From: Acanthamoeba sp. SK_2022b
Lineage: Eukaryota; Discosea; Longamoebia; Acanthamoebidae
Direction: 5' to 3'
NCBI GenBank assembly: GCA_027943245.1
Contig: JANDJZ010000042.1
Coordinates: forward strand, 1-64,000
Length of the DNA stretch: 64,000 bases
Part shown: piece by piece, positions 44,670 to 59,043 of the stretch
Layout of the letters: each line of letters starts with the position of its first letter
How positions within the stretch are numbered: position 1 is the stretch's first letter
The notes under the pieces: model-generated
What the model was told of the DNA's origin: nothing
The model's database searches: none
What the model saw: only the letters and a program-made list of their open reading frames with translations
Translations under genes and position numbers: made by a program

Positions 44670-45628
44670 TCAGTGGCAGCGGCGGCCCTGGAACTGGGAG
44701 CGGAAGTTTTCCTTGACCCTGGGGATGAGCCTACCGTTGAGCAGGGTCCACGGCTCGATGGTCGACCCGTCCGCGAAGTCGCACGAATTGGAGAGGCCGG
44801 CCGACTCCTCCAGCGGCATCCTCGACCAGCCGGTGGTCACACACGCTCCTCCTATGTTACAGGCACACTCGCGTTAGCCGAGACGGAGATGCTGCGGCAC
44901 CCAGCATCCGGGTGACAGCGCGCGTGTGTGAACGCACCCAGTTCGGGAATAGGCAGCCTGCCCAGGGTCGCGCCCTGGCTGTCGACGCAGTACTGGCTGG
45001 CAGGGTTGCCCCAACTGCTCGGCGCACAGTCACCGCCGCAGCACCAGATCAGCCACTGCTAAAGTTTGCGGTCGCGGAGGAAGAGGAGGGAGGAGAGGGG
45101 AGGTCAAGAGAGTCTTACCGGCGGCGGTCCCACTTCCAGTCGGGGATGGGGTTGAAGTAGGCGATCTGGGCCAGCGTTATGTAGGGCGCAGCAAGGGTCT
45201 CGATCTCGACCCTGGCGTAGACGCCCATGTCACAGTAGGCGCGCTTGCCGCCCAAGCCCACCACCTCGTCACCGTTGACGTAGGAGTACTGTAACATGGA
45301 GACGGTGCCCTTCTGCTTCTGGCACCAGTCCAAAGCCGCTTGGGAGATCCCCAACTCAGCAGGGTTGACGGAGACCGCTGAGATCGAGGCACCACCCTTT
45401 AGATTGACACCCGAGAGGGAGAGGAAAGGGAAGCTTACTGAGGTTCAAGATCTTGGCCTGGGTCTTGCGAGGGACTTCGACGAAGAGCGAGAGATCACGG
45501 GACGGATCGGACCAGAGCGCTTCGTCCTCGGGGATTACGGGTGTCTGGACCTGCGAAGCGAAGGTGGCCTGGCACGTCGAGACGACGCAGCACACCAGAA
45601 GAAATGCGAAGACAACGGCCGCGCGCAT
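44670..45628 (-). CDS. Secreted protein of unknown family
   Basis: About four exons, start at 45628. A clear signal peptide (MRAAVVFAFLLVCCVVSTCQA) leads to a Cys-containing extracellular protein. Segments are PEDEALWSDPSRDLSLFVEV, LDWCQKQKGTVSMLQYSYVNG, KRAYCDMGVYARVE, WLIWCCGGDCAPSSWGNP, and a final CDFADGSTIEPW followed by FRSQFQGRRCH. Eight or more Cys suggest disulfides. No catalytic motif was recognised and no membrane anchor is present, so secretion or lysosomal delivery is likely. Tail-to-tail with the P450 (61 bp) and head-to-head with NAXE. The plus strand at the gene's end resembles a tRNA A-box by chance. Confidence 0.7.
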
Positions 45629-45830
45629 CCTGTTGTTCAACAACTTTGAGAGGGGAAAAGGGCCTTCGTCGTTGAGCGGGTGCCCTGTTATTGCCGGCAG
45701 ACCCACGGACCGCCAAACCAAAACCTGGCCTGGCCCACGGCTGCCGTTGCAGTTACGCGCCAGAGAATCTCGAAACAGTTTTAAAACTTGAGTTGCGATT
45801 AGGTTTCGAACCCGGTGAACTTAAAAACAT

Positions 45831-46798
45831 ATGAATTTTGTACGTGCGCCACGCACAAGGCCCGCTACCCTCTTTGCTCGGCGCACGCCAACGGCACATC
45901 ACACCTGCTTGCATCTTGCTTGCCCCACAACTTCCTGCTTCCGCACAAGCCTCCTCAACCGAGCGCTGCCACTACGCCTCACGCGACAAGCCCGTAGCAC
46001 TTCCTCGCGAACAACAAGAGCAGCCATGAGCACCTCAGAACTAAAGGTAACCTTCTCCACGCACTTGCACGCAACTCCTCTGCTCACCCATCGCGCTCTT
46101 GTAGTACTTGACGCAAGAAGAAGCCCAGAAGCTCGACGAAGAGCTGATGGGCCCCGTGTGTGGCTTCTCTGTCGACCAGGCACGCCCCCCCCCCTCCCCT
46201 GTCCGCCACGCATCCTGCATTTCTGTGAGTGTGTCTTGGGTTGACTCGCTGAAGGTGAGGTGGGACAGTTGATGGAACTGGCGGGACTGAGCTGCGCAAC
46301 CGCCATCGCCAAGGTCTTCCCTACCCACCGCAACGTGCTGATCATCGCCGGCCCCGGCAACAAATATCCTCTTCCCTCCTCCTCATAACACACATCACAC
46401 ACACCCACACACATCACACACATTACACATTACACGCTGCCAAAGCAAGCGATGTTGTGGTTCCTTAATGATGGATACTGGCGGAGACGGCCTCGTGTGC
46501 GCTCGGCATCTGCTGCTCTTTGGCTACCGCCCGGCCATCCACTATCCCAAGCGCACCGACAAGGAAATCTACCGCGTACCGGCCACGCCGCCTCTCTCCC
46601 ATCCCTTTCATCGTTCCAGCGGCCACGTGCCTCACCTGCGCGCGCGCCTGTGCTGTGTGCGCGTGGGGTGTTCCACAGATCCTGGTGAAGCAGTGCGTCT
46701 TTATGGACATCCCCTTCATCGAACAGCTGCCGGAAAACCTGGCCGACTACGACGTGCGTGGCTGACCCCGTGCGCGCAACCGACATGCTCTCTGACCA

Positions 46799-46863
<65 letters not shown>

Positions 46864-47557
46864 GTGTGTGTGTGTTGTGTGTGTGCAGTTGATCGTCGAC
46901 GCCATCTTTGGGTACAGCTTCAAGCCCGGGTCGGGCGTCAGGCCGCCGTTCGATGACATCTTGAAGGTACTCTCGTCGACTCTCACCACGCCTCGACGCC
47001 GCCTCCTCACGATCCAGGCTGGCCACACCTGCAGCGGCTGCGTGAGACCGACGTGCCGATCGCCTCCGTCGACATCCCCTCGGGCTGGGACGTCGAGAAA
47101 GGTGCGACCCAGCCCGCATCGCAGGCGTTCCTCTCGAGGCTTGTTTTTGACCGCGTCTCACACGTCGTCGTCATAGGCGACAGCGCCGGCGTGGGCGTCA
47201 AGGAGCCTCATCTCTTGGGTGCGTGCTTGCTTGCTTTGAATGTGTGCGCCCGCCATTATGATTGGCGAATGGCGTGGAAGCCGGGAGCGTGTGTCTCACT
47301 GCAGTTCGTTTACCCATAACAGTATCGCTGACCGCGCCGAAGCTGTCGGCCCACTCCTTCCGCAACGAGCACTGGCTGGGCGGTCGCTTCGTTCCCCCGT
47401 ACGCACAAGGCCCCAACCCCCTCCCCCGCCGCCGCAGACCCTGGTAGTCGGTGACCTGATTGGCTGCCACAGATCGCTGGAGAAGAAGTACCAGCTCAAC
47501 CTGCCCCCATATCCGGGGACCGATGTCGTCGTCCGCCTCCCGCCCATCGCCCACTAG
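45831..47557 (+). CDS. NAXE: NAD(P)H-hydrate epimerase with mitochondrial-type presequence and AT-AC intron
   Basis: Multi-exon YjeF_N-family protein that re-epimerises damaged NAD(P)HX so that the partner dehydratase can repair it. Motifs are [29 protein letters not shown], the binding loop [22 protein letters not shown] (with the catalytic Asp), [15 protein letters not shown] and [12 protein letters not shown]. The GPGNNGGDG loop is interrupted by an intron with AT and AC ends (46364-46478). The start at 45831 adds 65 residues rich in Arg, Thr and Ala with almost no acids, as in mitochondrial presequences. A start at 46026 (M-S-T-S-E-L-K) would give a cytosolic form. One intron holds a TG tract next to its acceptor. 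Confidence 0.87.
46364..46478 (+). other. Minor-spliceosome (U12-type) AT-AC intron in NAXE
   Basis: The intron begins ATATCCTC (U12 donor consensus ATATCCTT) and ends TTCCTTAATGATGGATAC. TTCCTTAAT at 46461-46469 matches the U12 branch-point consensus TTCCTTRAY and lies about 10 bases before the AC end, the usual distance. Removing it restores the family motif GNNGGDG exactly. No GT-AG alternative does so. Confidence 0.9.
46800..46886 (+). repeat. Dinucleotide microsatellite (TG)n
   Basis: In a NAXE intron. The TG tract runs directly into the acceptor (GTGTGCAG), with a few TTG interruptions. Confidence 0.95.
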
Positions 47558-47738
47558 GCCCTGCTCCGCTTGCTCTATCAGCGCACTGTGCCCTTCTATC
47601 TGGCAGGGTTATCTTTGGAAGAGCGGAGTATAAACTACATTAGGGAACAGCTGAGTAGAGAGCAAAAGGGGAGGGTGCCGAACATGTGAACATGAGCTGG
47701 CATGTGACGAACAAGCAAGCATCAAGCAAGAGCTAAAA

Positions 47739-47848
47739 GGATACGACGCGGTGGATTCCCGGGTGGTCGCCCACCCCAGTCGCCTGGCGCAGCTTAACTT
47801 CGCTGTTCGGACGGGAAGCTGTGCTTTCTGCGCAGTATGGCCGTATCC
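47739..47848 (-). rRNA. 5S ribosomal RNA, about 10 bases shorter than normal
   Basis: The minus strand starts GGATACGGCCATACTGCGC and ends GGGAATCCACCGCGTCGTATCC, so both arms of helix I are present. The central TCCGAACAGCGAAGTTAAGC and the C-box-like GGGTGGGCGACC are intact. A run of four T follows the 3' end, fitting a polymerase III terminator. The gene is about 110 nt instead of the usual 119-121. The missing bases lie between GCCAGGCG and ACTGGGGTGG, where eukaryotic 5S rRNA has the loop E strand (UUAGUA-like). The copy is solitary, in the reverse orientation, between the convergent NAXE and dioxygenase genes. It may be a pseudogene or a variant locus. Confidence 0.88.
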
Positions 47849-47924
47849 AACTGCGCCACCCATCGCCGATGCTGTCCTCTACTGAGTAAAACCCACAGCG
47901 TGTTTCTTAACTCTGCGTGACGGT

Positions 47925-48992
47925 TCACAAAAAGAGGTGGAGGGCAGTCGTCAGCCTGGATCCACTGCTGAGGGCACTGCTGCCGTGTCCGGGACTGGGA
48001 GAGGGCGATGATGGAGCGGAGGACGACGAGCTTACGCCTAGGGTGAGCGACGCCACAAGACCGCCCGAATACGAAGAAGACGCGTCAACGAATTGGACGT
48101 CCTCGAGCAGGCCGTACGATGCGTTCTCGGTGTCTGTGTAGATTGAGTCCTCGTCCAGCTGCGTGCGAGTGTCAGGGTTGGTGTTGTAGGGCGAGAGCGA
48201 GTTGACCTCGTCGTTGAGTGAGTCGTTGAAGAAGAGTTGGCCTGTGTGAACAATCGTGCCGTTGACATAAACCTGTTCCCCCACCCACGGTTCGAATCAA
48301 CCAGCCACTGGACAACTAGAACTATCACCAACAAACCTTCAAGTGGATGTGCGTGTCGCGGTTCACGTAGTGACCGGGGAAGATGGTCTGGAAGGTGACC
48401 AGGCCGTCAGAATCAGCATACTGGATGCCACGGAGGAAGGTGCTGTTGTCCGTGGTCGGCGACGCGTTGGAGAGGCCGCCTGCGCCAGCGGCTGTGTAGT
48501 GGCTGTATATGCCAAGGGCATCGCAGTGCCAGATGAGAACAGAGGCGTTATAGATGGGCGAGCAGTCGCTGACGTTGACGACGGTCAGCTTTAGCGTCAG
48601 CGGCACGCCTGCTTTTCCTTCTCTGCCCGACGAATGGATGCACATCAGTGGTGTGTTTTACAAACCACAGTTCAAAACAGGGTGGATATTAGCGTACGTG
48701 ATATTGGAGCGGACAGTTGTGTTCCAGTAGTAGGGACCCTCGGTCTCTTCGGGTTGGAGCAGGCATGCGCTCTCGGCACGCTTGCATGTGGAGATGTAGC
48801 GGGCAACAAACCCAGACTTGGCTGCAGTGCGAGTCACGTCAAGTTCAGGGTCAGTCAAGAGGTCACAGAGGTTACAGAGAACGAGATATCGGTGCGACAC
48901 ATACGAGCGCGATGAGCCTCAACGTAGGTTGACAACATGAGGCATAGCAGAGCCAAGGTCATAAGACATAGCAGAGGGTCAAGTCGCGCCAT
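47925..48992 (-). CDS. Secreted intradiol ring-cleavage dioxygenase
   Basis: Four exons, start at 48992 with a signal peptide (MARLDPLLCLMTLALLCLML, then STYVEA). The intron after HRA splices in frame to PKSGFVARY. The family core follows: EETEGPYYW, VLIWHCDALGIYSHY, FLRGIQYADSDGLVTF, and FPGHYVNRDTHIHLKV. The HIH pair and Tyr residues would hold a non-haem Fe(III) that opens catechol-type rings between the hydroxyls. The C-terminus is Ser-rich and ends in a short hydrophobic stretch (SRLTTALHLFL), which may be a GPI-anchor signal. The extracellular form is known mainly from fungi and some bacteria, so transfer or retention should be tested. Convergent with the 5S gene region. Confidence 0.85.
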
Positions 48993-49324
48993 TATGGCAA
49001 GGTTGGTTGCAGATGAGGTTTGGGGTGTTGGCGTTTACTTTTGTCGTATGGGTTGTGGATGAAGAGAGGGAAATGCAGCACCAACTTATCTACCTCACCT
49101 GCGGGGTTCTTCCCGTAAGTGGTCCAACTGACGGTTGTGGGCATCACCTCGGCCAGAGGCCCACTCGCCCGCAGGCGTGTTCTTAACATAAAAGGAAAGT
49201 CACAAAATTACCCCAAAAAAACTCCAACGAACCCGCCCAATCGGCTGCTCGCCTGGAAGTTTTCAACGTGCCCGCAGGAGTTGTTGTACTCAGATACCAC
49301 AAGCACCGGCCAATTGGGCATTGG
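48993..49324. other. Intergenic region, nothing supported
   Basis: Contains a 65-codon minus-strand frame (MLRTRLRASGPLAEVMP) with a possible donor, but no partner exon was found. It is more likely the dioxygenase promoter. Confidence 0.35.
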
Positions 49325-50736
49325 CTACTTCCTGGACGACTCACATGTGAGCACAGCTTCAGATCTCATCTTGTGCATGGGCACGTCGTCGTACTTTTTC
49401 GGTTGCTTGCTGGTGGTTTCCTCTTGCTCTAGTTCGGTTCCCTTGGCCTGGAAGTAGAGCCGCTTCACCTCTCGAATACTACCAGATACACGAAGACCGC
49501 GAAGGCAAGGACATTCAGTCCTTGTCTCGCCAGGGTTTTGATGAAACGCGGGCAGGAGATTTGGGGGGTACAAGAGGGCGCGTTCATGTTTGTTATCGAC
49601 CAAATAGGTCACGGAGCTCTTGACCTGCTTGCGCTCGGCGGCCTTGGTGTCGACGGTGATGGAGAAGGCCTGCGGGTCGTCCGCGTAGGTGGTCACCCGC
49701 TGCAGATCCGATATCGGGAACGCCCACTACTCGGACCCGCAAAGAAAACAAACGCATGAGCAGCAAACGACGCCACTACCAAAACGCACAGTGTCACGCA
49801 CACACGCACACGGAGAGGAAGGCTGACCTTGCACTTTTGTGGTTCAATCTTTCGGCCAACTACGCGGGCCTCGAAATTGTACACCTTTTTGTCGGTGAGC
49901 ACAACGAACCGGATCTGCAGCTTGCCCTTTCTGTTGCGCTTGGTGAGGAACAAGTGGTTCTGGTAGAACTCAGTTGGTGGGATGCTCTCGATCTCGCCTG
50001 CCCACGACAAGTCAAGACCATTTTTAAGCCAAGAGGCCGAAAAAAAGCAAAAATTATGAATAAGGCGGCAGGGAGGGCGAGCGTACACTCAAGGTAGGCT
50101 TGCCATGTGTCGATGAGATTGGTTCGCAGAACGAGAAATAGCTCATCCTTCTCGTCTGTAGAGCTGCAGATGAAGTCCCTCGGGATCAGGAAGTTCGACG
50201 CTGTCTCGCCAGCGCCCCATCCCTTCACCTGCACGAGTGGCTTGGCCGAATGAGAACAGTCAAATACACCGCACACAACCGGCAATGATGAGGCGTGCCT
50301 TCTCCTTGGAGGCTTTGCTGTGGGCGGTCACGCTGATCAGGAAGACGCGGACGAGGTTCTTCTCGAGCCTGTGGACCGAATGGATCTCCTTGAAGTCCCA
50401 TCGTCGCACCTCTGAGCCGCCATTCCCATCACCAGCGGTCACCTCGTAGAGCGCCTGGTCGCTCACCACAACACCAACGCTTTGCTCTGCGTTGGCTTAG
50501 TAATGAGCAATTGTCGTTGTGATTTAATAATATCTGTTATTTATATATTATTTATATTTATATTTATATTCTTATTTTATTCATCACCGAACCACGCTAT
50601 TTCGGTTTATTCATTATTTAATCATTGTGACTTCATGCCAGTGGATAGTACCCTGTCCCTTCCTGCGAACGGTGTGCTGGAGGATGAAGTGTTCGCCTTC
50701 GACCACCCCACCGGCCTGTTGCACCGCCTCCCACAT
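49325..50736 (-). CDS. PH/TH1-like lipid-binding-type protein
   Basis: About five exons. Exon 1 begins MWEAVQQAGGVVEGEHF and joins EQSVGVVVSDQALYEVT across an intron. The protein has two similar halves, each with a beta-rich pattern in which an inner strand V-V-(S/L)-(D/T)-(Q/D)-x-(A/K)-(L/V)-Y is followed by a basic loop and a D-(F/L) segment: SDQALYEVTAGDGNGGSEVRRWD and VVLTDKKVYNFEARVVGRK. This resembles PH or myosin-I TH1 folds that bind acidic phospholipids (inference; no search was possible). The C-terminal exon reads on to 49325 as charged sequence (EVKRLYFQAKGTELEQEETT), where an additional intron is possible. No catalytic domain is visible. Confidence 0.6.
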
Positions 50737-51149
50737 GGCTGAGTAATTACAGAGCAATAAAACCAAAAAGAAACGAAAAGAAACCTCACAGGCCAAGACG
50801 AAACAGAAGGCGGGCTGGTGGGTATGTAGTGGTTTCTTTATTGTAGAAGGATTGAGGATGGTAGATGAAGTGAAGAACAAGTGGGGGAGGGGAGCAAGAA
50901 CAAACAGGATGGAGAGTGGTTGCAGGGAGAACGGGCGAGAGACGGAGAGATCGTCTGTCGTCGAGCCGAGGGGTTGGAGGGGGTTGAAAGTTGGTGGGGG
51001 TAGTTGTGTAGTGTTGAGATCGAGATCGGAAGATCATGTGAGAGCAGACCAGAGCGAGGGGGTAGCGGTAGCAGTGGTGATGAAGAAGAAGCGAGCAAAG
51101 GGACGAAGTTACAGTGGGAGGGTAGATGAATATTCACACTTGCCCGCTC
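50737..51149. other. Intergenic region, TH1-like gene / PTB
   Basis: 413 bp between the PTB stop and the start of the TH1-like gene, both minus strand. It is rich in GAG/GGA repeats and no gene is supported. Confidence 0.4.
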
Positions 51150-52900
51150 TTACTGGTAGCCAGCGAAACCCTGGGCGAATCCCATCGAGGAGGCGCCGGC
51201 AGGGGCTTGAGCGTGCTGCGAGCCCTTGGAGAAGGTCACGCGCAGGTGGTGGTCGTGAAGCTGAGCGTTGTGCGTGTAGAGCAGCGCCTCGATACCCTCC
51301 GTGGTGGAGGCCATCTCAACGTGACCCATACGCCTGTCCTTGCTGCATGTAGAAATGCACATTAGATTTATGTACAAAAGATGAATGAACAAAAGATTGT
51401 GCAAGTCTTGAAACAGGAGAGGGGGTGGGGCGTACGCGAAGAATCTGAAGGAGAGAACGCGACCGTACTGAGCAAAAAGGTTCTTGATGTCGTCTTCGGA
51501 GGCGGTGGCGGGGATGTTGGAGACGTGGAGAACAGAGCCGGGAGGGAAGATGTGCTGGAAGTTCTTGGAACCAGCGACCTTGAAGCGGTGAAGGGGCGAG
51601 CCGGTGTAATCTTTAGTGAGGTGGGCGCCCTCGGTGCCCTCGCGCGGCATCGCGATCGTGTTGTGCTTGGAAAAGTTGATCGTGAGGGTGCGGCCGAAGA
51701 GGGGGGCCTGGTTGAGGTTGGCCAGCGCAGTCTCGGCCTGCTGGGGAGTGGCGAACTGGACGAGAGCTGTGTCGGTCTTGTTGTACAAAATCTTGACCCG
51801 GAGAACATCGCCGTAGACGCCAAAGAGGGTGAAGAGGACGTCGGGCGTCACGCGCTCAGCCTCGAGGCCGTTGACGATGAGGACCGAGGGGCCCATGCCC
51901 ATCGCCATTCCGACGCCGCCCTGCTTTTGGCCGTAGCCAAAGGCAGCGGGGCTGACGTGGTAGCCGCCGTAGGAGGCATCGGGGAAGAGACCAAGACCGA
52001 GGGGGTTGAGGGCTCCTCCGAATTGGCCGACAGCGGGGCCGGCAGCATCACCGGAGGGGAGATTGTTGTTGGTGAAGTCGCGGCTCTTGTCGTTGTTGTA
52101 CTTGACGTTGAGCGAGGGGAGGTTGGAGTACTGGATGCGGAGGGTGCAGCAGCCGCTGTAAATGTTCTGGCCATCGAGGGCCTGCTTGGCGGCTTGGGCC
52201 TGATTCTTGTCGCCCATCTGGATGAGGGCCTGGAAGCCCTTCTTCGAGAAGATGACGATCTTGTGGATGGCGCCGTACTTGGAAAAGACCTGATGGAGGA
52301 TGTCGATCGTGACAGGATAGACGAGATTGGTTACTGTAACGAGCAGGATGTGATTCGACTGCTCATCGCCAGTGGCCGTGTTCACCGCCTGATGCTGCGA
52401 GTATTGGAAGTAGACGGGCTTGCCTCGGATGTTGACCTGGGCCTGCGAGTAGCACTGCACGAGCGCGCTCGCGCTCTGCACATCCTGCATCTGCACGAAG
52501 CCCTGGGTCTTGCCCTTGAGCAGCAGCACCTTCTCGACGCGACCGAAGGGGCAAGCGATCGTCACCAGCTCCTGCTCGGTGCAATCCATCGGCAGATTGC
52601 GCACATGCAGAACCGATGAGGGGCCAGACGGCGGCTCCGACTTAGGCTTCTTACGCAGGCTCTGCTCGGCACTTCCATCGTAGTTGAACTGGTCCTGAGT
52701 TCTTTTGTTTTGAGAAAGGTCGCCAGAGAAGCTTTGATGAGGAAAGGGAGAAAGGAATAAGATCGGCAGAAGAAGGCAGAATCACGGGGAGGGGAAGAGG
52801 GAATGAAATGATAGCTGAAAAAAGTGGAAGAGATGGAGAGAAATTATGCTACAGACAGGGCGATGAACGAAAGGGCTGAGGAGTAGTACTCGTTGATCAT
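51150..52900 (-). CDS. PTBP1: Polypyrimidine-tract-binding protein, four RRMs
   Basis: Three main exons. Exon 1 is 11 bases (52900-52890, M-I-N-D split) spliced to 52731, which starts FSGDLSQNKRTQDQFNYDG. Then come four RNA-recognition motifs: RRM1 from VRNLPMDCTEQELV, RRM2 with LVYPVTIDILHQVFSKYG and the signature YNNDKSRDF after it, RRM3 with VNGLEAERVTPDVLFTLFGVYGDV, and RRM4 with LHVSNIPATASEDDIKNLFAQ. The motif LTKDYTGSPLHRFK is diagnostic of PTB. PTB controls splicing by binding CU-rich RNA. The start codon is 386 bp from the Dicer start on the other strand. Confidence 0.93.
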
Positions 52901-53285
52901 TTTAGCGAGATTGGGAGATCGAGCGTTGATAGACGAACGGGAAGGTAGAATAAGAGCTAAAGAGGTAGATCGAGCGGAGAAAGATGAGGGGGTCGGTAGA
53001 GAGCCGAAGATCGAGCGAAGATGGGAGCTAAGGGGAGGAAGATGGGGACAGCAGCCGAAGGGGGGGACGAAGCAGTGCGGACGCGGGAAAAAAGTAAAAA
53101 TGTTGTGATTCGATAGGCAGAAAAGTCCGTTACGTTCTTCGGCCATTGGTGCTGGCAATTTCGCCCCCTTTTCCGAAGATAACTTGTGAAAGAAAATGTC
53201 TGGAAGAAAAGAAAAAATCGAAAGAAACAAAAAGCCAAGATAATAATAAATAACAAAATATATATTAAAATATTCAGGCTGCGAG
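52901..53285. promoter_or_regulatory. Shared divergent promoter region, PTB / Dicer
   Basis: 385 bp separates the two start codons on opposite strands. It is A-rich with many GA repeats, and no TATA element was found. Confidence 0.5.
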
Positions 53286-57669
<4,384 letters not shown>

Positions 57670-57985
57670 TGCCAACCGGGTCTCTCGCCAAGAAGCCGAG
57701 CATCAGAAGATCATGAAGCAACTAAACGGAAAAATAAAATGCCACACACGTTCCATTGTAACAAAGATGCAAAAGCGCGTGGCACTTGCGCTTTTTAGGC
57801 GTCATCACAACAGTGCGATCCCTCTAAATCCAGGAATGTGGGACTGGAGGACAACGTGGGCGATCGCCAGCACTCGTGCTCCTTGTTGCGCTTGGGGTGC
57901 AAGGCTGAGTTGTGATCATCGTTTATCTACACCAACCAAAGGACCAGATGACCAAAGTACAAGCGAGCCGTCCGGACGGGAGGAT
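57670..57985. other. Convergent intergenic region
   Basis: 316 bp between the Dicer and TAF9 3' ends; nothing recognised apart from probable polyadenylation signals (AATAAA near 57733). Confidence 0.4.
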
Positions 57986-58864
57986 TCATGAAGAAGAACT
58001 CGATGATAGCGATAAAGACGAAGAAGAAGAAGATGAGGCAGAAGGAGAAGAAGAGGTTGATGCGTGATCCACTTTGCTCGAAGCATCGGAAGGTGGCGCG
58101 ACGGCCAACGATGGTGATGATGACGATGAAGAAGACGAAGAAGAGGAATGTGGAGAAGAGGAAACAGACGCGGACCGCTGTGGCCAGTCCCACTCGAGCG
58201 GCCTCACTCGGAACTGGGGTGGTGGGAGCACGACGGCCGACATCGTGGCCGGCAGGGGAGCGGGGATAGAGAAAGACGAAGCAGAGGAGGGGGACTTGAG
58301 AGGGGAGCGAAGAGGAGGGAAGGGCAGCGGGATGACGTTCTTGGTGTGGGCGAGCTCGATGAGGAACTCGCGAGGCGGCGGCTGTGTGAAGGAGTAGTTG
58401 ACGCGCGACTGAATGGCCAGGCGGACGTCGTCGAGGTCGAGCACGGGGGCCTTGCCGGCGTGGTTGGCGTAGATGGCTGCGTCCTCGAGCACCTCGCGCA
58501 CGTACCTGTGCATGAACTCGAGCAGCTGTGGGATGACCCTGCCCTCGACCTCATCTATCCCCATCGACTTGAGAATCTGCGCGATGATCTTGGCATCGTT
58601 GGGAAGATCGCCAGATTTCATCACTTCGTCCATAAGCTGGCTGTGATTGTGTTGATGAGCGCTCCCATTTGCATGGACGGCAGCCTTTCGCTTGGATGCC
58701 GCCGCAGTAGATGTCGAAGGCGTGTGGAGAGTCGAAGAGGGTGAAGATGAGGAAAGAGGAAGAGGAGGGGGGAGTGCATTTTTGCCGAGAGTGTTCGATT
58801 TCGATGCTGGATCAGGCGCCGCAGAAGAAATGTCGGAAGCCATCTTTGTTGCCGTTCCATTCAT
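57986..58864 (-). CDS. TAF9: TFIID/SAGA subunit TAF9
   Basis: The start is taken at 58864 ([11 protein letters not shown]); a Met at 58843 is the alternative. After a Ser/Ala-rich N-terminus, the histone-fold region matches TAF9: [40 protein letters not shown], then [19 protein letters not shown], followed by [18 protein letters not shown]9 pairs with TAF6 in the TFIID and SAGA complexes at promoters. The C-terminal extension of about 100 residues is Ser-rich with long Ser runs and has no counterpart in animal TAF9. It is a single exon. It is divergent from RRP41, with starts 180 bp apart. Confidence 0.92.
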   Translation of the reverse strand: MNGTATKMASDISSAAPDPASKSNTLGKNALPPPLPLSSSSPSSTLHTPSTSTAAASKRKAAVHANGSAHQHNHSQLMDEVMKSGDLPNDAKIIAQILKSMGIDEVEGRVIPQLLEFMHRYVREVLEDAAIYANHAGKAPVLDLDDVRLAIQSRVNYSFTQPPPREFLIELAHTKNVIPLPFPPLRSPLKSPSSASSFSIPAPLPATMSAVVLPPPQFRVRPLEWDWPQRSASVSSSPHSSSSSSSSSSSPSLAVAPPSDASSKVDHASTSSSPSASSSSSSSLSLSSSSSS

Positions 58865-59043
58865 GGCTGCCCCAATAAAATCGCATGCGACTTTGGCCGA
58901 AATCAACGCTACTTACGATCGCCGTGGGCCGCGTCTCTCAATCAAGCCAATTTTTCCTTTGGCGCCAAGCCGCCAGGGAAAAGAATAGAGAAAAGCAGAA
59001 CGAAGAGGACACAACATTCAACAGGCAGTGCGAGAGGAGGAAG
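58865..59043. promoter_or_regulatory. Bidirectional promoter, TAF9 / RRP41
   Basis: Only 179 bp between the two start codons on opposite strands, so both core promoters must fit here. Confidence 0.6.

Noticed and set aside
44660..44685. tRNA A-box-like string (TAGCTCAGTGGCAG)
   Set aside because: It overlaps the stop end of the secreted-protein gene, and no B-box or acceptor pairing follows.
45800..45825. TTTCGAACCC, resembling a tRNA T-loop
   Set aside because: No stem pairing around it and no D-arm or anticodon arm upstream.
48992..49189. 65-codon minus-strand frame just upstream of the dioxygenase
   Set aside because: No family, no downstream exon and no start context; more likely promoter sequence.
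51381..52619. Plus-strand frame of 412 codons
   Set aside because: Antisense of the PTB gene; the minus strand has four clear RRMs.
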